Source: Allosphingosinicella indica (GTDB taxonomy: Bacteria > Pseudomonadota > Alphaproteobacteria > Sphingomonadales > Sphingomonadaceae). From it: a DNA stretch of 64,000 nucleotides. The position numbers and the translations under genes are program-made. Under the pieces are notes generated by a model. The model saw only the letters and a list, made by a program, of their open reading frames with translations. It searched no databases and was not told the origin of the DNA. This document shows positions 11,979-20,602 of the stretch, piece by piece (positions within the stretch are counted from its first letter, which is position 1; each line of letters begins with the position of its first letter). Location: the NCBI RefSeq assembly GCF_900177405.1, contig NZ_LT840185.1, positions 1,045,501 through 1,109,500 of the forward strand, written 5' to 3'.

Positions 11979-12317
11979 ATGACCTATGTCGTCACCGAAG
12001 CCTGCATCCGCTGCAAATATATGGATTGCGTCGAAGTGTGTCCGGTGGACTGCTTCTACGAGGGCGACAACATGCTGGTTATCAACCCCAGCGAGTGCAT
12101 CGACTGCGGCGTATGCGAGCCCGAATGTCCGGCCGAAGCGATCCTGCCCGATACCGAAAACGGGCTGGAGAAGTGGCTGGAACTCAACGCCACTTATTCC
12201 GCCGAATGGCCCAACATCACCCGCAAGCGCGAATCGCCTGCCGATGCCGATGAGCACAAGGGTGAAGACGGCAAATTCGATAAATATTTCAGCGCCGAAC
12301 CGGGCCAAGGCGACTGA
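11979..12317 (+). CDS. fdxA: 7Fe ferredoxin FdxA
   Basis: A 112-aa ferredoxin with two cluster-binding cysteine sets: CIRCKYMDC with a following CPVDC, and [12 protein letters not shown]. This is the pattern of the [3Fe-4S][4Fe-4S] FdxA family, and the alphaproteobacterial tail ([10 protein letters not shown]) is present. It is a small cytoplasmic electron carrier, often essential, with unknown main partner. It lies 25 bp after the S4 gene, probably on the same transcript. After it, 225 bp of noncoding DNA lead to carD and include a TTATAC-like -10 near 12394. Confidence 0.93.
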   Translation: MTYVVTEACIRCKYMDCVEVCPVDCFYEGDNMLVINPSECIDCGVCEPECPAEAILPDTENGLEKWLELNATYSAEWPNITRKRESPADADEHKGEDGKFDKYFSAEPGQGD

Positions 12318-12542
12318 TCCTGCCCCTTTGGGCGAAGGACGGCCGCGCTTTGGTCAGAAATGGCCCACCGGCCTAGTTTTTCCGTCGCATCTATGTTATA
12401 CGATTGTCATCGACGCGGGTGCTTCTCTGCGCCCGCACAAGCGCAACCACGAAGAATCGCCGCACATCGGTTTACGACTCGCGTCTGGTGGGGGGATGCG
12501 AACCGTCCCGAACAGCGGCCATTTCCACGGAAGGTTTGATAG

Positions 12543-13082
12543 ATGGCAGCGAAGGCGTTGAGCTTCGACGTTGGCGATTATGTCGTATACCCCAAGCACG
12601 GCGTAGGCCGCGTGGTCGAGCTGCAGAGCACCGACATCGCCGGAATGCAGCTTGAACTCTATGTGCTGCGCTTCGAAAAGGAAAAGATGACGCTGCGCGT
12701 TCCGACCAACAAGGCGGAAAGCGTCGGCATGCGCAAGCTGTCCTCCGACAAGACGCTGAAGGACGCGCTGGAAACGCTCAAGGGCAAGCCCAAGGTGAAG
12801 CGCACCATGTGGTCGCGCCGCGCGCAGGAATATGAAGCGAAGATCAACTCGGGCGATCTCATCTCGATCGCCGAAGTGACGCGCGATTTGTTCCGTGCCG
12901 ACGATCAGCCCGAGCAGAGCTATTCCGAGCGCCAGATCTTCGAGGCCGCATCGAGCCGCCTGGCACGCGAACTGGCCGCGATGGAGCAGGTCGACGAGCC
13001 GAAGGCGCTCGAGCAGATCCTCGAAATCCTGAACAAGGCCGCGGCGATCTATAACAAGGACAAGGTGGCCGCGGAAAAGTAA
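12543..13082 (+). CDS. CarD/CdnL-family RNA polymerase-binding regulator
   Basis: A 179-aa CarD_CdnL_TRCF-type protein. The N-terminal Tudor-like RNA-polymerase interaction domain (about 5-65) opens with FDVGDYVVYPKHGVGRV. A helical DNA-binding C-terminal domain follows. Family members bind the RNAP beta subunit and stabilise the open complex at rRNA and other promoters. It is a single gene with its own leader and is closed by a clear intrinsic terminator at 13112-13142. The length is typical of alphaproteobacterial CdnL. Confidence 0.93.
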   Translation: MAAKALSFDVGDYVVYPKHGVGRVVELQSTDIAGMQLELYVLRFEKEKMTLRVPTNKAESVGMRKLSSDKTLKDALETLKGKPKVKRTMWSRRAQEYEAKINSGDLISIAEVTRDLFRADDQPEQSYSERQIFEAASSRLARELAAMEQVDEPKALEQILEILNKAAAIYNKDKVAAEK

Positions 13083-13111
13083 GCCGCGAACCTTTGGCGA
13101 ACGCATGACGG

Positions 13112-13142
13112 GGCGGTCCTTCGGGGCCGCCCTTTCTGTTTG
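13112..13142 (+). terminator. Intrinsic terminator after carD
   Basis: A 9-bp stem (GGGCGGTCC / GGGCCGCCC, one G-T pair) closes a TTCG tetraloop and is followed by TTTCTGTTT. It is a textbook Rho-independent terminator, placed 30 bp after the carD stop. Confidence 0.9.
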
Positions 13143-13202
13143 GGAGTTGCGCCGATCGTGGCCCTTCTGTATTGTTTTGCTAACACAGCAGGGAGACTAT
13201 CG

Positions 13203-13925
13203 ATGCGCATCATCGCCATCGCCGCCGTTCCGATCCTCGCACTCGCCGGATGCAACATGGTCGCCGACGCCCAGCGTGGCGGGGACGACGATGCACCGCG
13301 CGGCACTGCCGAGCGCAGCTTTCAGGTCGGCGCGTTCGAGGGCGTGTCGCTCGCCGGGCACAATGATGTCGAGGTGAAGGTCGGAGGCCCCGTCTCGGTC
13401 CGCGCCGTCGGCGATGCCGCAGAGCTCGACCGGCTGGAGATCGAAGTGCGCAACGGCACGCTCCGCATCGGCGAGCAGCGCAACATCGGCACGCACCGCG
13501 GCAAGGCGGTGATCTACGTGACGGTGCCGTCGCTCAGCGCCGCCGCGATCGGCGGATCGGGCGACATGAAGATCGACCGCGCCGAATCGCGCCGCTTCGC
13601 CGGATCGATCGGCGGATCGGGCGACATGGAGATCGGCCAGCTCAAGGCGGGCGAGGCCTCCTTCTCGATCGCCGGATCGGGCGGCATCAAGGCGGCCGGC
13701 ACCGCCGACAGCGCCGAAACATCGATCGCGGGATCGGGCGACATCGATCTCGCGGGCCTCACGGCCGGCGACGCAGACATCAGCATCGTCGGATCGGGCA
13801 ACACCAGCATCCGGGCAACGCGCAACGCGACCGTATCGATCATGGGATCGGGCGACGCGAAGATCAGCGGCGGCGCGCGCTGCAAGATCAGCAAGATGGG
13901 TTCCGGCTCCGTCGATTGCGGCTGA
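13203..13925 (+). CDS. GIN-domain (DUF2807) lipoprotein
   Basis: About 240 aa. The N-terminus carries a lipobox (ILALAGC), so the mature protein is probably a lipoprotein anchored at Cys17. The rest is a right-handed beta-helix GIN/DUF2807 domain built of repeats around GSGD, GSGG or GSGN, spaced about 20 residues apart. The DNA repeats are almost identical copies of GGATCGGGCGACAT starting at 13554, 13614, 13674, 13731, 13791 and 13845. The start ATG follows AGGGAGACT. The gene lies 52 bp before a second GIN-domain gene. Function of the family is unknown; envelope adhesion or sensing is a guess. Confidence 0.82.
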   Translation: MRIIAIAAVPILALAGCNMVADAQRGGDDDAPRGTAERSFQVGAFEGVSLAGHNDVEVKVGGPVSVRAVGDAAELDRLEIEVRNGTLRIGEQRNIGTHRGKAVIYVTVPSLSAAAIGGSGDMKIDRAESRRFAGSIGGSGDMEIGQLKAGEASFSIAGSGGIKAAGTADSAETSIAGSGDIDLAGLTAGDADISIVGSGNTSIRATRNATVSIMGSGDAKISGGARCKISKMGSGSVDCG

Positions 13926-13977
13926 GGCGGCGCGGATATTGAGGCCGCGTTAACCTTTTACGTTCATCAACGGGGAC

Positions 13978-14673
13978 ATGAACCGCATCCCCGTCGCGCT
14001 TCTCTTCGCCGCTCTCGCCCCCGCGCCTGCCGCGGCGGCGGAGCGGCGCTTTACCGTCACCGATTTCGACCGGGTCCAGATCGACGGGCCGTTCGAAGTG
14101 CGCCTCGTCACCGGCAAACCCAACGGCGCGATAGCGCGCGGCGATACACGCGCGCTCGATTCGGTGTCGATCGAGGTTCAGGGCAAGCTGCTCAAGGTAA
14201 AACCCAGCCTGTCGCGCTGGGGCGGCTATCCCGGCGAGGCCACTGGCACTCCGGTCATCGAGCTTTCGACGCGCGATCTCGCCAGCGTGTTCGTACGCGG
14301 CACGGGCAGTCTTTCCGTCGACAGCGTCAAGGCGATGAAGTTCGAAGCTTCGCTCTCGGGCAGCGGCGCGATCGCGATCGGCCGTATCGAGGCCGACCGG
14401 CTCGATCTCGCGCTGCTCGGATCGGGCGGCATCACGATCGCGGGCAAGGCGAAGACGCTGCGCGCCTCCATCCAGGGCCAGGGCGATCTTGCCGCCGAAG
14501 GGCTCGTGTCCGAGGATGCGCAGATCAACGCCGGCACCACCGGCCGGGTCATGACCACCGTCAACCGCGCCGTGAAGGTCAATTCCGCAGGGTCCGGCGA
14601 TGTCGAAATCGCCGGCAAGGCCGCCTGCACCGTCACCGTCCGCGGCAGCGGACGGGTGATGTGCGGACGCTAG
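13978..14673 (+). CDS. GIN-domain (DUF2807) exported protein
   Basis: A 231-aa protein with a cleavable signal peptide (residues 1 to about 20, APAAAAE) and a beta-helix GIN domain. GSG turns recur (SGSGAIAIG, LGSGGITI, SAGSGDVEI). It is a diverged paralogue of the preceding lipoprotein and lacks a lipobox, so the pair probably makes one anchored and one soluble or surface form. It is convergent with the DUF1489 gene, with only 3 bp between. Function unknown. Confidence 0.8.
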   Translation: MNRIPVALLFAALAPAPAAAAERRFTVTDFDRVQIDGPFEVRLVTGKPNGAIARGDTRALDSVSIEVQGKLLKVKPSLSRWGGYPGEATGTPVIELSTRDLASVFVRGTGSLSVDSVKAMKFEASLSGSGAIAIGRIEADRLDLALLGSGGITIAGKAKTLRASIQGQGDLAAEGLVSEDAQINAGTTGRVMTTVNRAVKVNSAGSGDVEIAGKAACTVTVRGSGRVMCGR

Positions 14674-14676
14674 AGC

Positions 14677-15078
14677 TCAGATAAGCGCCAGCGTCGCGAG
14701 CTGCCGCGCCATCGCGGGCGGCAATTCCAATATGCCCGCCACCCCCTCGCCGAGATCGGCGGGTGCGTCTTCCGCATTGAGATAGCGCCAGCCCTGATGC
14801 GCGCGCTTTGGCGCCGCCGTCAGCGGGACGACCGCCGGATCGAGCCGGATCAGCGTCCGCCGTTCGGCCGCGTCCTCGAACCCCAAGATCTCCTGCCGTG
14901 CGATGATGCGGTGCTTGACGATCCAGAACAAAGATCCGCCAATCAGCTCGTCCGCGCGCTTGGGGCGGAAGCGGGTAAGCACCGGCACGAACCCATCGCG
15001 CATCCGCCGCGCCTGCCGGTTGCGCAGCGCCGAGAAGCTCGCGCAGCCGACGGCGACCTTGCTGATGTGGAGCGGCAT
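14677..15078 (-). CDS. DUF1489-family protein
   Basis: A 133-aa cytoplasmic protein matching DUF1489, a family almost confined to alphaproteobacteria. Typical features are the start LHISKVAVGC and the SLFWIVKHRI segment. No catalytic motif is visible and the function is unknown. It lies 31 bp after the mgtE start on the same strand direction, so it reads as the downstream gene of an mgtE-DUF1489 unit. Confidence 0.85.
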   Translation of the reverse strand: MPLHISKVAVGCASFSALRNRQARRMRDGFVPVLTRFRPKRADELIGGSLFWIVKHRIIARQEILGFEDAAERRTLIRLDPAVVPLTAAPKRAHQGWRYLNAEDAPADLGEGVAGILELPPAMARQLATLALI

Positions 15079-15109
15079 GGCGGCGATATGGCGGCGCGCG
15101 CCAATCGCT

Positions 15110-16540
15110 TCAATGGCTTACCAGCCCTGCCGCGACCGCAAGGCCGAGGAAGGCGAGAAAGCCCATCGAATCAGTGATCGTGGTCACGAACACCGAGGAG
15201 GCGACGGCGGGATCCTGGTTGAGCCGATCGAGCAGCAGCGGCACCAGCACGCCCGCCAACCCGGCGATGACGATGTTGATGAGCATCGCGACCGCGATCA
15301 CCCCGCCGAGCGCCGGGTTGCCGAACACCAGCCCGGCGCCGATGCCGATGAGGATGGCGATCGTCGCGCCGTTGAGCAGCGCAAGCCGTATCTCGCGCCA
15401 GATGGTGCGCAGCGAGTTGGACCGGGTGAGCTGGTTCATCGCGAGCGCGCGCACCGCCACCGCCATCGTCTGCGTGCCCGCATTGCCGCCGATCGAGGCG
15501 ACGATCGGCATGAGCACGGCGAGCGCGACCATCTGCTCGATCGCGGCGCCGAACAAGGCGATGATCGACGATCCGACCAGTGCGGTCAGCAGGTTCGCCG
15601 CCAGCCAGCGGACGCGTGCCTTGTAGCTGTCGCGCAGCGGCTCGTTGATGTCGCCCTCGCCCGCGCCGGAGAGCAGCAGCACGTCTTCGCCCGCTTCCTC
15701 CTGGATGATGTGGACGATGTCGTCGACGGTGATCATGCCGACGAGACGCCCCGCGGGATCGACCACCGCGGCGGAAATCAGCGCGTATTTCTGGAAGCGG
15801 AGCGCCACTTCCTCCTGGTCCATATCGACCGGGATCAGCGTCTGCTCGCGCTGCATGAGATCCGCCATCGCGAAATTGCGCGGCGTGCGGAGGATCCAGC
15901 TCAGCGCGACCGAGCCGACCGGATGGTGCTGCGGATCGACGACGAACACTTCCCAGAAATCGGTGGTCAGCTCGTCCTCGGCGCGCAGGAAATCGATCAC
16001 CTGGCCGACCGTCCAATGCTCCGGCACCGCGATCGGATCGCGGCGCATCAGGCGTCCGGCCGATTCCTCGGGGAAGGTCAGCGCCTCTTCGATCGCGGCG
16101 CGATCGTCCGGCTCCATGGCGCTGAGGACGGCGGCCTGCTCGTCCGCCTCCATGTCCTCGATCATCGCGACGGCGTCGTCGGTATCGAGCTCGCCGGCGA
16201 TCTCGGCGACCTGGTGCGGTTCGAGCGCGTCGATCAGCTCGTCGCGCACCCAGTCGTTCATCTCCGCGAACACGTCGCCGTCGAGGAGGTCGGCGACCGC
16301 GGCGGCAAGCGCGCGGCGGTCATCGCGGTCGATCAGCTCGAACAGGTCGGCAATGTCGGCGGCGTGGAGCGGCTCGACCAGCGCGCGCGCGCCCTCATTG
16401 TCGCCGGCTTCGACACGGTCGATCACTTCGCGGACGAAATCCGGGTTCATCCGGTCGTCCTCGTCGTGGCGCTCGGGCGGCGGTGTCGGCGGGGTGGGGA
16501 CAGTCTGCGCGATGGGGGTATCGATTTCGCTGTCGCTCAT
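15110..16540 (-). CDS. mgtE: MgtE-family magnesium transporter
   Basis: A 476-aa Mg2+ channel/transporter. The order is an acidic N-terminus, an MgtE_N superhelical domain (about 35-165), paired CBS domains (about 170-295) and a C-terminal five-helix membrane domain (about 320-476) containing GGNAGTQT. The N and CBS domains act as the Mg2+ sensor that closes the pore when cytosolic Mg2+ is high. The start ATG follows GGAGAGGGCG. The 123-bp spacer to the cyclophilin gene is too short for a classical Mg2+ riboswitch and shows no such structure. Confidence 0.92.
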   Translation of the reverse strand: MSDSEIDTPIAQTVPTPPTPPPERHDEDDRMNPDFVREVIDRVEAGDNEGARALVEPLHAADIADLFELIDRDDRRALAAAVADLLDGDVFAEMNDWVRDELIDALEPHQVAEIAGELDTDDAVAMIEDMEADEQAAVLSAMEPDDRAAIEEALTFPEESAGRLMRRDPIAVPEHWTVGQVIDFLRAEDELTTDFWEVFVVDPQHHPVGSVALSWILRTPRNFAMADLMQREQTLIPVDMDQEEVALRFQKYALISAAVVDPAGRLVGMITVDDIVHIIQEEAGEDVLLLSGAGEGDINEPLRDSYKARVRWLAANLLTALVGSSIIALFGAAIEQMVALAVLMPIVASIGGNAGTQTMAVAVRALAMNQLTRSNSLRTIWREIRLALLNGATIAILIGIGAGLVFGNPALGGVIAVAMLINIVIAGLAGVLVPLLLDRLNQDPAVASSVFVTTITDSMGFLAFLGLAVAAGLVSH

Positions 16541-16663
16541 CGCCCTCTCCTCGCGCGGTCCGGCGCCCTCCTAGGCCGGTGGGGCGGCGCTGTCGATAAG
16601 CGGCGAGGGGTGGCGCGGGCGGGTTTCGGCCCCTAAGTGCTCGCCAGACCACAGGAGATATCC

Positions 16664-17119
16664 ATGTCCGAACAGACCCTCGTCCTTTCGCTCGATTCCG
16701 GCGGCGACGTCGTCATCCGCCTGCGCCCCGATCTCGCGCCCGGCCATGTCGAGCGGATCACAAAGCTCGCCAAGGACGGTTTCTACGATGGCGTCGTCTT
16801 CCATCGCGTCATCCCCGGCTTCATGGCGCAGGGCGGCGACCCGACGGGCACCGGCACCAGCGGATCGAAGGAGCCCGACCTCAAGGCCGAGTTCAGCGAC
16901 GAGCCGCATGTCCGCGGCACCTGCTCGATGGCGCGGACGATGAACCCGGACAGCGCCAACAGCCAGTTCTTCATCTGCTTCGACGACGCCCGCTTCCTCG
17001 ACCGCCAATATACGGTGTGGGGTGAGGTGACCGAGGGCATGGAGCATGTCGATGCGCTGCCCAAGGGCGAGCCGCCCGCCACGCCGGGCAAGATCGTGAA
17101 GGCCGAAGTCCGCGACTAA
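16664..17119 (+). CDS. Cyclophilin-type peptidyl-prolyl isomerase
   Basis: A 151-aa compact cytoplasmic cyclophilin. Active-site motifs FHRVIPGFMAQGGDP and NSQFFICFDD are intact. It catalyses cis-trans isomerisation of X-Pro bonds. The frame is open 27 bp further upstream, but the CAGGAGAT ribosome site places the start at ATG 16664. The gene is divergent from mgtE and convergent with the LysR gene, 12 bp away. Confidence 0.92.
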   Translation: MSEQTLVLSLDSGGDVVIRLRPDLAPGHVERITKLAKDGFYDGVVFHRVIPGFMAQGGDPTGTGTSGSKEPDLKAEFSDEPHVRGTCSMARTMNPDSANSQFFICFDDARFLDRQYTVWGEVTEGMEHVDALPKGEPPATPGKIVKAEVRD

Positions 17120-17131
17120 GGCATGCGCCGC

Positions 17132-18022
17132 TCAGGCCGCTGCCTTGAGTTCGCCGCTTCCGGCGATGCTGGCGAACAGCCAGTCGTGGAAGATGCGCAC
17201 CGGGCGGCGGCCGAGCGCCGAACGGCGGCACGCGAACCAATAGCCGTAGGGCGTGTCGATCCGCGCGCCGAACAGCTCTACCATGCGGGGATCGTGCGCG
17301 TCGCGGAAATGGCTGTCGAGCATCAGCGCGACGCCGAGCCCCTGCGCCGCTGCCTCGAGCATCAGCGGCCCCGAATCGAAATAGTCGATCGCCGCGGGCT
17401 GCAGACCGGACACCCCCATCGCATCGCGCCACATGTCGAAGATGTCGGCCATGTCGCGGTGGAGAAATACGGTTGCCGCGGCGAGATCGGCGGGCCGGGT
17501 GTAGCCGAGATCGGCCGCGGCGATGGCGACGATCTGGTTCACGTCGATCCGCCGCGCATACAGGCTGCTATCGACCTCGCTGGTCAGCACGATCGCGGCA
17601 TCGACACCTTCATCGAGGCGGGCGAGGCCGTGCGCGGCGGTATCGATGTCGATGTGCAGCTCCGGATGGGCTGCGCGAAGCTCGGCGAGCCGCGGCATCA
17701 GCCGCTGCGACGCGAACAGCGGCAGCACCGAGAGACGCAGCCGCATCAGCTCGCGCTCGCCGCGCGCCCGCTCGATGGCAAGGCCGAGCGCGTCGAGCGA
17801 GGGGCCGACCTCGACGAGCAGCCGCTCGCCCTCGGGATTGAGCCGCACCGACTGATGACGCCGCTCGAACAGCGGATGGCCGACGTGACGCTCGAGCGAT
17901 TGCAGCCGCCGGCTGAGCGCGGGCGACGAAAGCGACAGCGCTTCCGCCGCGCCCTTCACCGATCCGGTCCGCGCGACCTGCACAAAGGCCTCGATCGCGG
18001 TCAAAGGAGGAAGCCTGCGCAT
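17132..18022 (-). CDS. LysR-family transcriptional regulator (GcvA-like)
   Basis: About 296 aa. The N-terminal winged HTH starts with LPPLTAIEAFVQVARTGS, the GcvA/AmpR-like opening. A LysR substrate-binding domain fills residues about 95-290. The start at ATG 18022 is set by GGGGAGAGG just upstream; a longer reading to 18136 adds a Cys-rich, unlikely N-terminus. The next gene rightward is on the other strand, but a small RNA candidate and repeated TTGCA words (18083-18150) lie in the spacer and may be its targets. Effector unknown. Confidence 0.86.
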   Translation of the reverse strand: MRRLPPLTAIEAFVQVARTGSVKGAAEALSLSSPALSRRLQSLERHVGHPLFERRHQSVRLNPEGERLLVEVGPSLDALGLAIERARGERELMRLRLSVLPLFASQRLMPRLAELRAAHPELHIDIDTAAHGLARLDEGVDAAIVLTSEVDSSLYARRIDVNQIVAIAAADLGYTRPADLAAATVFLHRDMADIFDMWRDAMGVSGLQPAAIDYFDSGPLMLEAAAQGLGVALMLDSHFRDAHDPRMVELFGARIDTPYGYWFACRRSALGRRPVRIFHDWLFASIAGSGELKAAA

Positions 18023-18149
18023 ATCCTCTCCCCTATATGGTGCGCCGCACGCACACCGCGGCAGGCAAAATCCGCGGTAAAGCGCGGTTATGATTGCACC
18101 AGATGCAACCAATAGCATATCATTTCGCACTTGCACAATGATGTTGCAT

Positions 18150-18228
18150 TAGCGAAAAAGACCTCGCCTTTCAGGCATCCTCTCCTAAACTTTCAAAGGG
18201 TCGGCCCTCGGGTCGGCCCCTTTTTTTT
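18150..18228 (+). ncRNA. Candidate small RNA with intrinsic terminator
   Basis: The spacer between the LysR gene and the CDC48-like gene ends in a strong terminator: GGGTCGGCCC (18198-18207) pairs through two G-T wobbles with a second GGGTCGGCCC (18210-18219), followed by eight T (18221-18228). No plus-strand gene precedes it for 1 kb, so it must end a short transcript. Before it lie a small GCC/GGC hairpin and a single-stranded C/U-rich stretch (ATCCTCTCC) resembling an anti-Shine-Dalgarno seed. The design recalls the alphaproteobacterial suhB/MmgR (alpha-r8) family; that link is a guess. The 5' end is approximate. A leader attenuator for the CDC48 gene is the alternative. Confidence 0.55.
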
Positions 18229-18289
18229 GCCCACAAAGCTGGAACCCCGTCCGCCGATCCTTATTTGCCTCGCAGGGCAAGGAGACATC

Positions 18290-20602
18290 ATGGCCGACGA
18301 GGAAAAGGGAGCCGGGCGGCTCCAGGTCGCGAATATGCGGCCGGATGACAGCGGACGCGGCCTGGCGCGTATCCCCCGGGCACTGATGAAATCGCTCGGC
18401 CTCGGCGAAGGCGATGTGGTCGAGATCGGCGGCAAGCGCACCACGCCTGCACGCGCGGTCTATCCCTACCCCGAGGACGAAGGGCTCGACATCGTCCGCC
18501 TCGACGGCCTGCAGCGCGCCAATGCCGAGATCGGATCGGGCGATTATGTCGAGATTCGCAAGGCTGAATCGAAACCCGCGCAGCGCGTCGTGCTGGCGCC
18601 CGCGCAGAAGAACCTCCGCCTCCAGGGCTCTTCGAACGCGCTGAAGCGCAGCTTCGGGATGAAGCCGGTGACGGCGGGCGATATCGTCGCGACCACGGGC
18701 CAGCAACAGATCAACCGCGGCGACATCCCGCCAGAGCTCAGGCAGATGATGAACGCGCCGGCGTTCGCGCTGCAGGAAATCCGCCTCACCGTCGTGTCGA
18801 CCAGCCCCAAGGGCATCGTCCACATCGACCAGAATACCGAAGTCGAGCTCCGCTCCGAATATACCGAGGCGAAAGAGACGCGCCGCGCCGACGTCACCTA
18901 TGACGATCTCGGCGGCATCGGCGGGACGATCGACCAGCTCCGCGAAATGGTCGAGCTGCCGCTGCGCTATCCCGAAATCTTCGAGCGGCTGGGCGTCGAT
19001 CCGCCCAAGGGCGTTCTGCTCCACGGCCCGCCCGGCACCGGCAAGACACGGCTTGCGCGCGCCGTCGCCAACGAGAGCGATGCGAGCTTCTTCCACATCG
19101 CCGGCCCGGAGATCATGGGCTCCGCCTACGGCGAAAGCGAGAAGCGGCTGCGCGAGGTGTTCGAGGAGGCGGGCGCCAACGCCCCCTCGATCGTGTTCAT
19201 CGACGAGATCGATTCGATCGCCCCCAAACGCGGCCAGGTGACTGGCGAGGCGGAAAAACGGCTCGTCGCGCAGCTTCTCACGCTACTGGACGGGCTGGAG
19301 CCGCGCGCCAACGTCGTCGTCATCGCCGCCACCAACCGGCCGGAAGCGATCGACGAGGCGCTGCGCCGCCCCGGCCGCTTCGACCGCGAGATCGTCGTCG
19401 GTGTCCCCGACGAGAACGGTCGGCGCGAGATCCTCGGCATTCACACCCGCGGCATGCCGCTGGCGCAAGGCGTCGAGCTGGTGCAGCTCGCGAAACAGAC
19501 CTACGGCTTCGTCGGCGCCGACCTTGCCGCGCTGACCCGCGAGGCGGCGATCGAGGCGGTGCGGCGGATCATGCCAAAGCTCAACCTCGAGGAAGGCACG
19601 ATCCCGCCCGAGGTGCTCGAGACGCTTTCGGTCACCCGCAGCGATTTCGAGCAGGCGCTGAAGCGCGTCCAGCCCTCGGCGATGCGCGAAGTGATGGTGC
19701 AGGTGCCCAATGTCGGCTGGGACGATATCGGCGGGCTAGACGACGCGCGCGAGCGGCTCCAGGAAGGCGTCGAGCTGCCGCTGAAGGATCCGGACGCTTT
19801 CCGTCGCCTCGGCATCCGCCCGGCCAAAGGCTTCCTGCTCTACGGGCCGCCGGGCACCGGCAAGACCCTGCTCGCCAAGGCGACGGCGCGCGAGGCGCAG
19901 GCCAATTTCATCGCCACCAAATCCTCCGATCTCCTCTCCAAATGGTATGGCGAGAGCGAGCAGCAGATCGCGCGCCTGTTCGCGCGTGCACGGCAGGTCG
20001 CGCCGACCGTGATCTTCATCGACGAACTCGACAGCCTCGTCCCCGCGCGCGGCGGCGGCATGGGCGAGCCGCAGGTGACCGAACGCGTGGTCAACACCAT
20101 CCTCGCCGAGATGGACGGCCTGGAGGAATTGCAGTCGGTGGTGGTGATCGGCGCGACCAATCGGCCCAATCTGGTCGATCCCGCGTTGCTCCGGCCCGGC
20201 CGGTTCGACGAGCTGGTCTACGTGCCCGTCCCCGACCGTGCCGGGCGGCGGCGCATACTTTCGATTCACACCGCGAAGATGCCGCTCTCGAGCGACGTCG
20301 ATCTCGACGATTATGCGGCGCGGACCGAGCGGTTCACCGGCGCCGACCTCGAGGATCTCGTCCGCCGCGCAGGCCTCTTCGCGCTGCGCGATTCGCTCGA
20401 TGTCCGCGAAGTCACCGACGCGCATTTCGAGAAGGCGCTTGCCGACACTCGCGCGTCCGTCACGCCCGAGATGGAAACCGAATATGAGAAGATCCGCAGC
20501 AAGCTGAAGCAGGACGCCTTCGCGGCGGGCGGCATCGGCTTCGTCCAGCCGGGGATGCTCACTCCGCGCGGGTCGAAAGGTTCGGCCGCAGAAGCAGACT
20601 GA
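18290..20602 (+). CDS. CDC48/VAT-like double AAA+ ATPase
   Basis: About 770 aa. A CDC48-type N-domain (double-psi barrel plus substrate-binding lobe, about 10-190) is followed by two AAA modules with Walker A GPPGTGKT near residues 246 and 519. Walker B is VFIDEID and IFIDELD. This is the architecture of archaeal VAT and eukaryotic p97, which unfold proteins for degradation. Bacterial copies are scattered and their substrates unknown. The start at ATG 18290 follows AAGGAGACATC. The gene ends 44 bp inside the convergent MFS gene. Confidence 0.9.
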   Translation: MADEEKGAGRLQVANMRPDDSGRGLARIPRALMKSLGLGEGDVVEIGGKRTTPARAVYPYPEDEGLDIVRLDGLQRANAEIGSGDYVEIRKAESKPAQRVVLAPAQKNLRLQGSSNALKRSFGMKPVTAGDIVATTGQQQINRGDIPPELRQMMNAPAFALQEIRLTVVSTSPKGIVHIDQNTEVELRSEYTEAKETRRADVTYDDLGGIGGTIDQLREMVELPLRYPEIFERLGVDPPKGVLLHGPPGTGKTRLARAVANESDASFFHIAGPEIMGSAYGESEKRLREVFEEAGANAPSIVFIDEIDSIAPKRGQVTGEAEKRLVAQLLTLLDGLEPRANVVVIAATNRPEAIDEALRRPGRFDREIVVGVPDENGRREILGIHTRGMPLAQGVELVQLAKQTYGFVGADLAALTREAAIEAVRRIMPKLNLEEGTIPPEVLETLSVTRSDFEQALKRVQPSAMREVMVQVPNVGWDDIGGLDDARERLQEGVELPLKDPDAFRRLGIRPAKGFLLYGPPGTGKTLLAKATAREAQANFIATKSSDLLSKWYGESEQQIARLFARARQVAPTVIFIDELDSLVPARGGGMGEPQVTERVVNTILAEMDGLEELQSVVVIGATNRPNLVDPALLRPGRFDELVYVPVPDRAGRRRILSIHTAKMPLSSDVDLDDYAARTERFTGADLEDLVRRAGLFALRDSLDVREVTDAHFEKALADTRASVTPEMETEYEKIRSKLKQDAFAAGGIGFVQPGMLTPRGSKGSAAEAD

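Noticed and set aside
12396-13106. 236-aa minus-strand frame opposite carD
   Set aside because: Antisense to a strongly conserved CarD gene, with no signal of its own.
13554-13858. Regular repeats in the first GIN gene taken as a CRISPR array
   Set aside because: Repeats are in frame, encode GSGD turns and the 'spacers' are coding beta-helix sequence; no cas genes are near.
14903-16636. 577-aa plus-strand open frame opposite mgtE
   Set aside because: It is antisense to the full MgtE gene, is His/Arg/Asp-rich without domains, and results from GC-rich codon bias.
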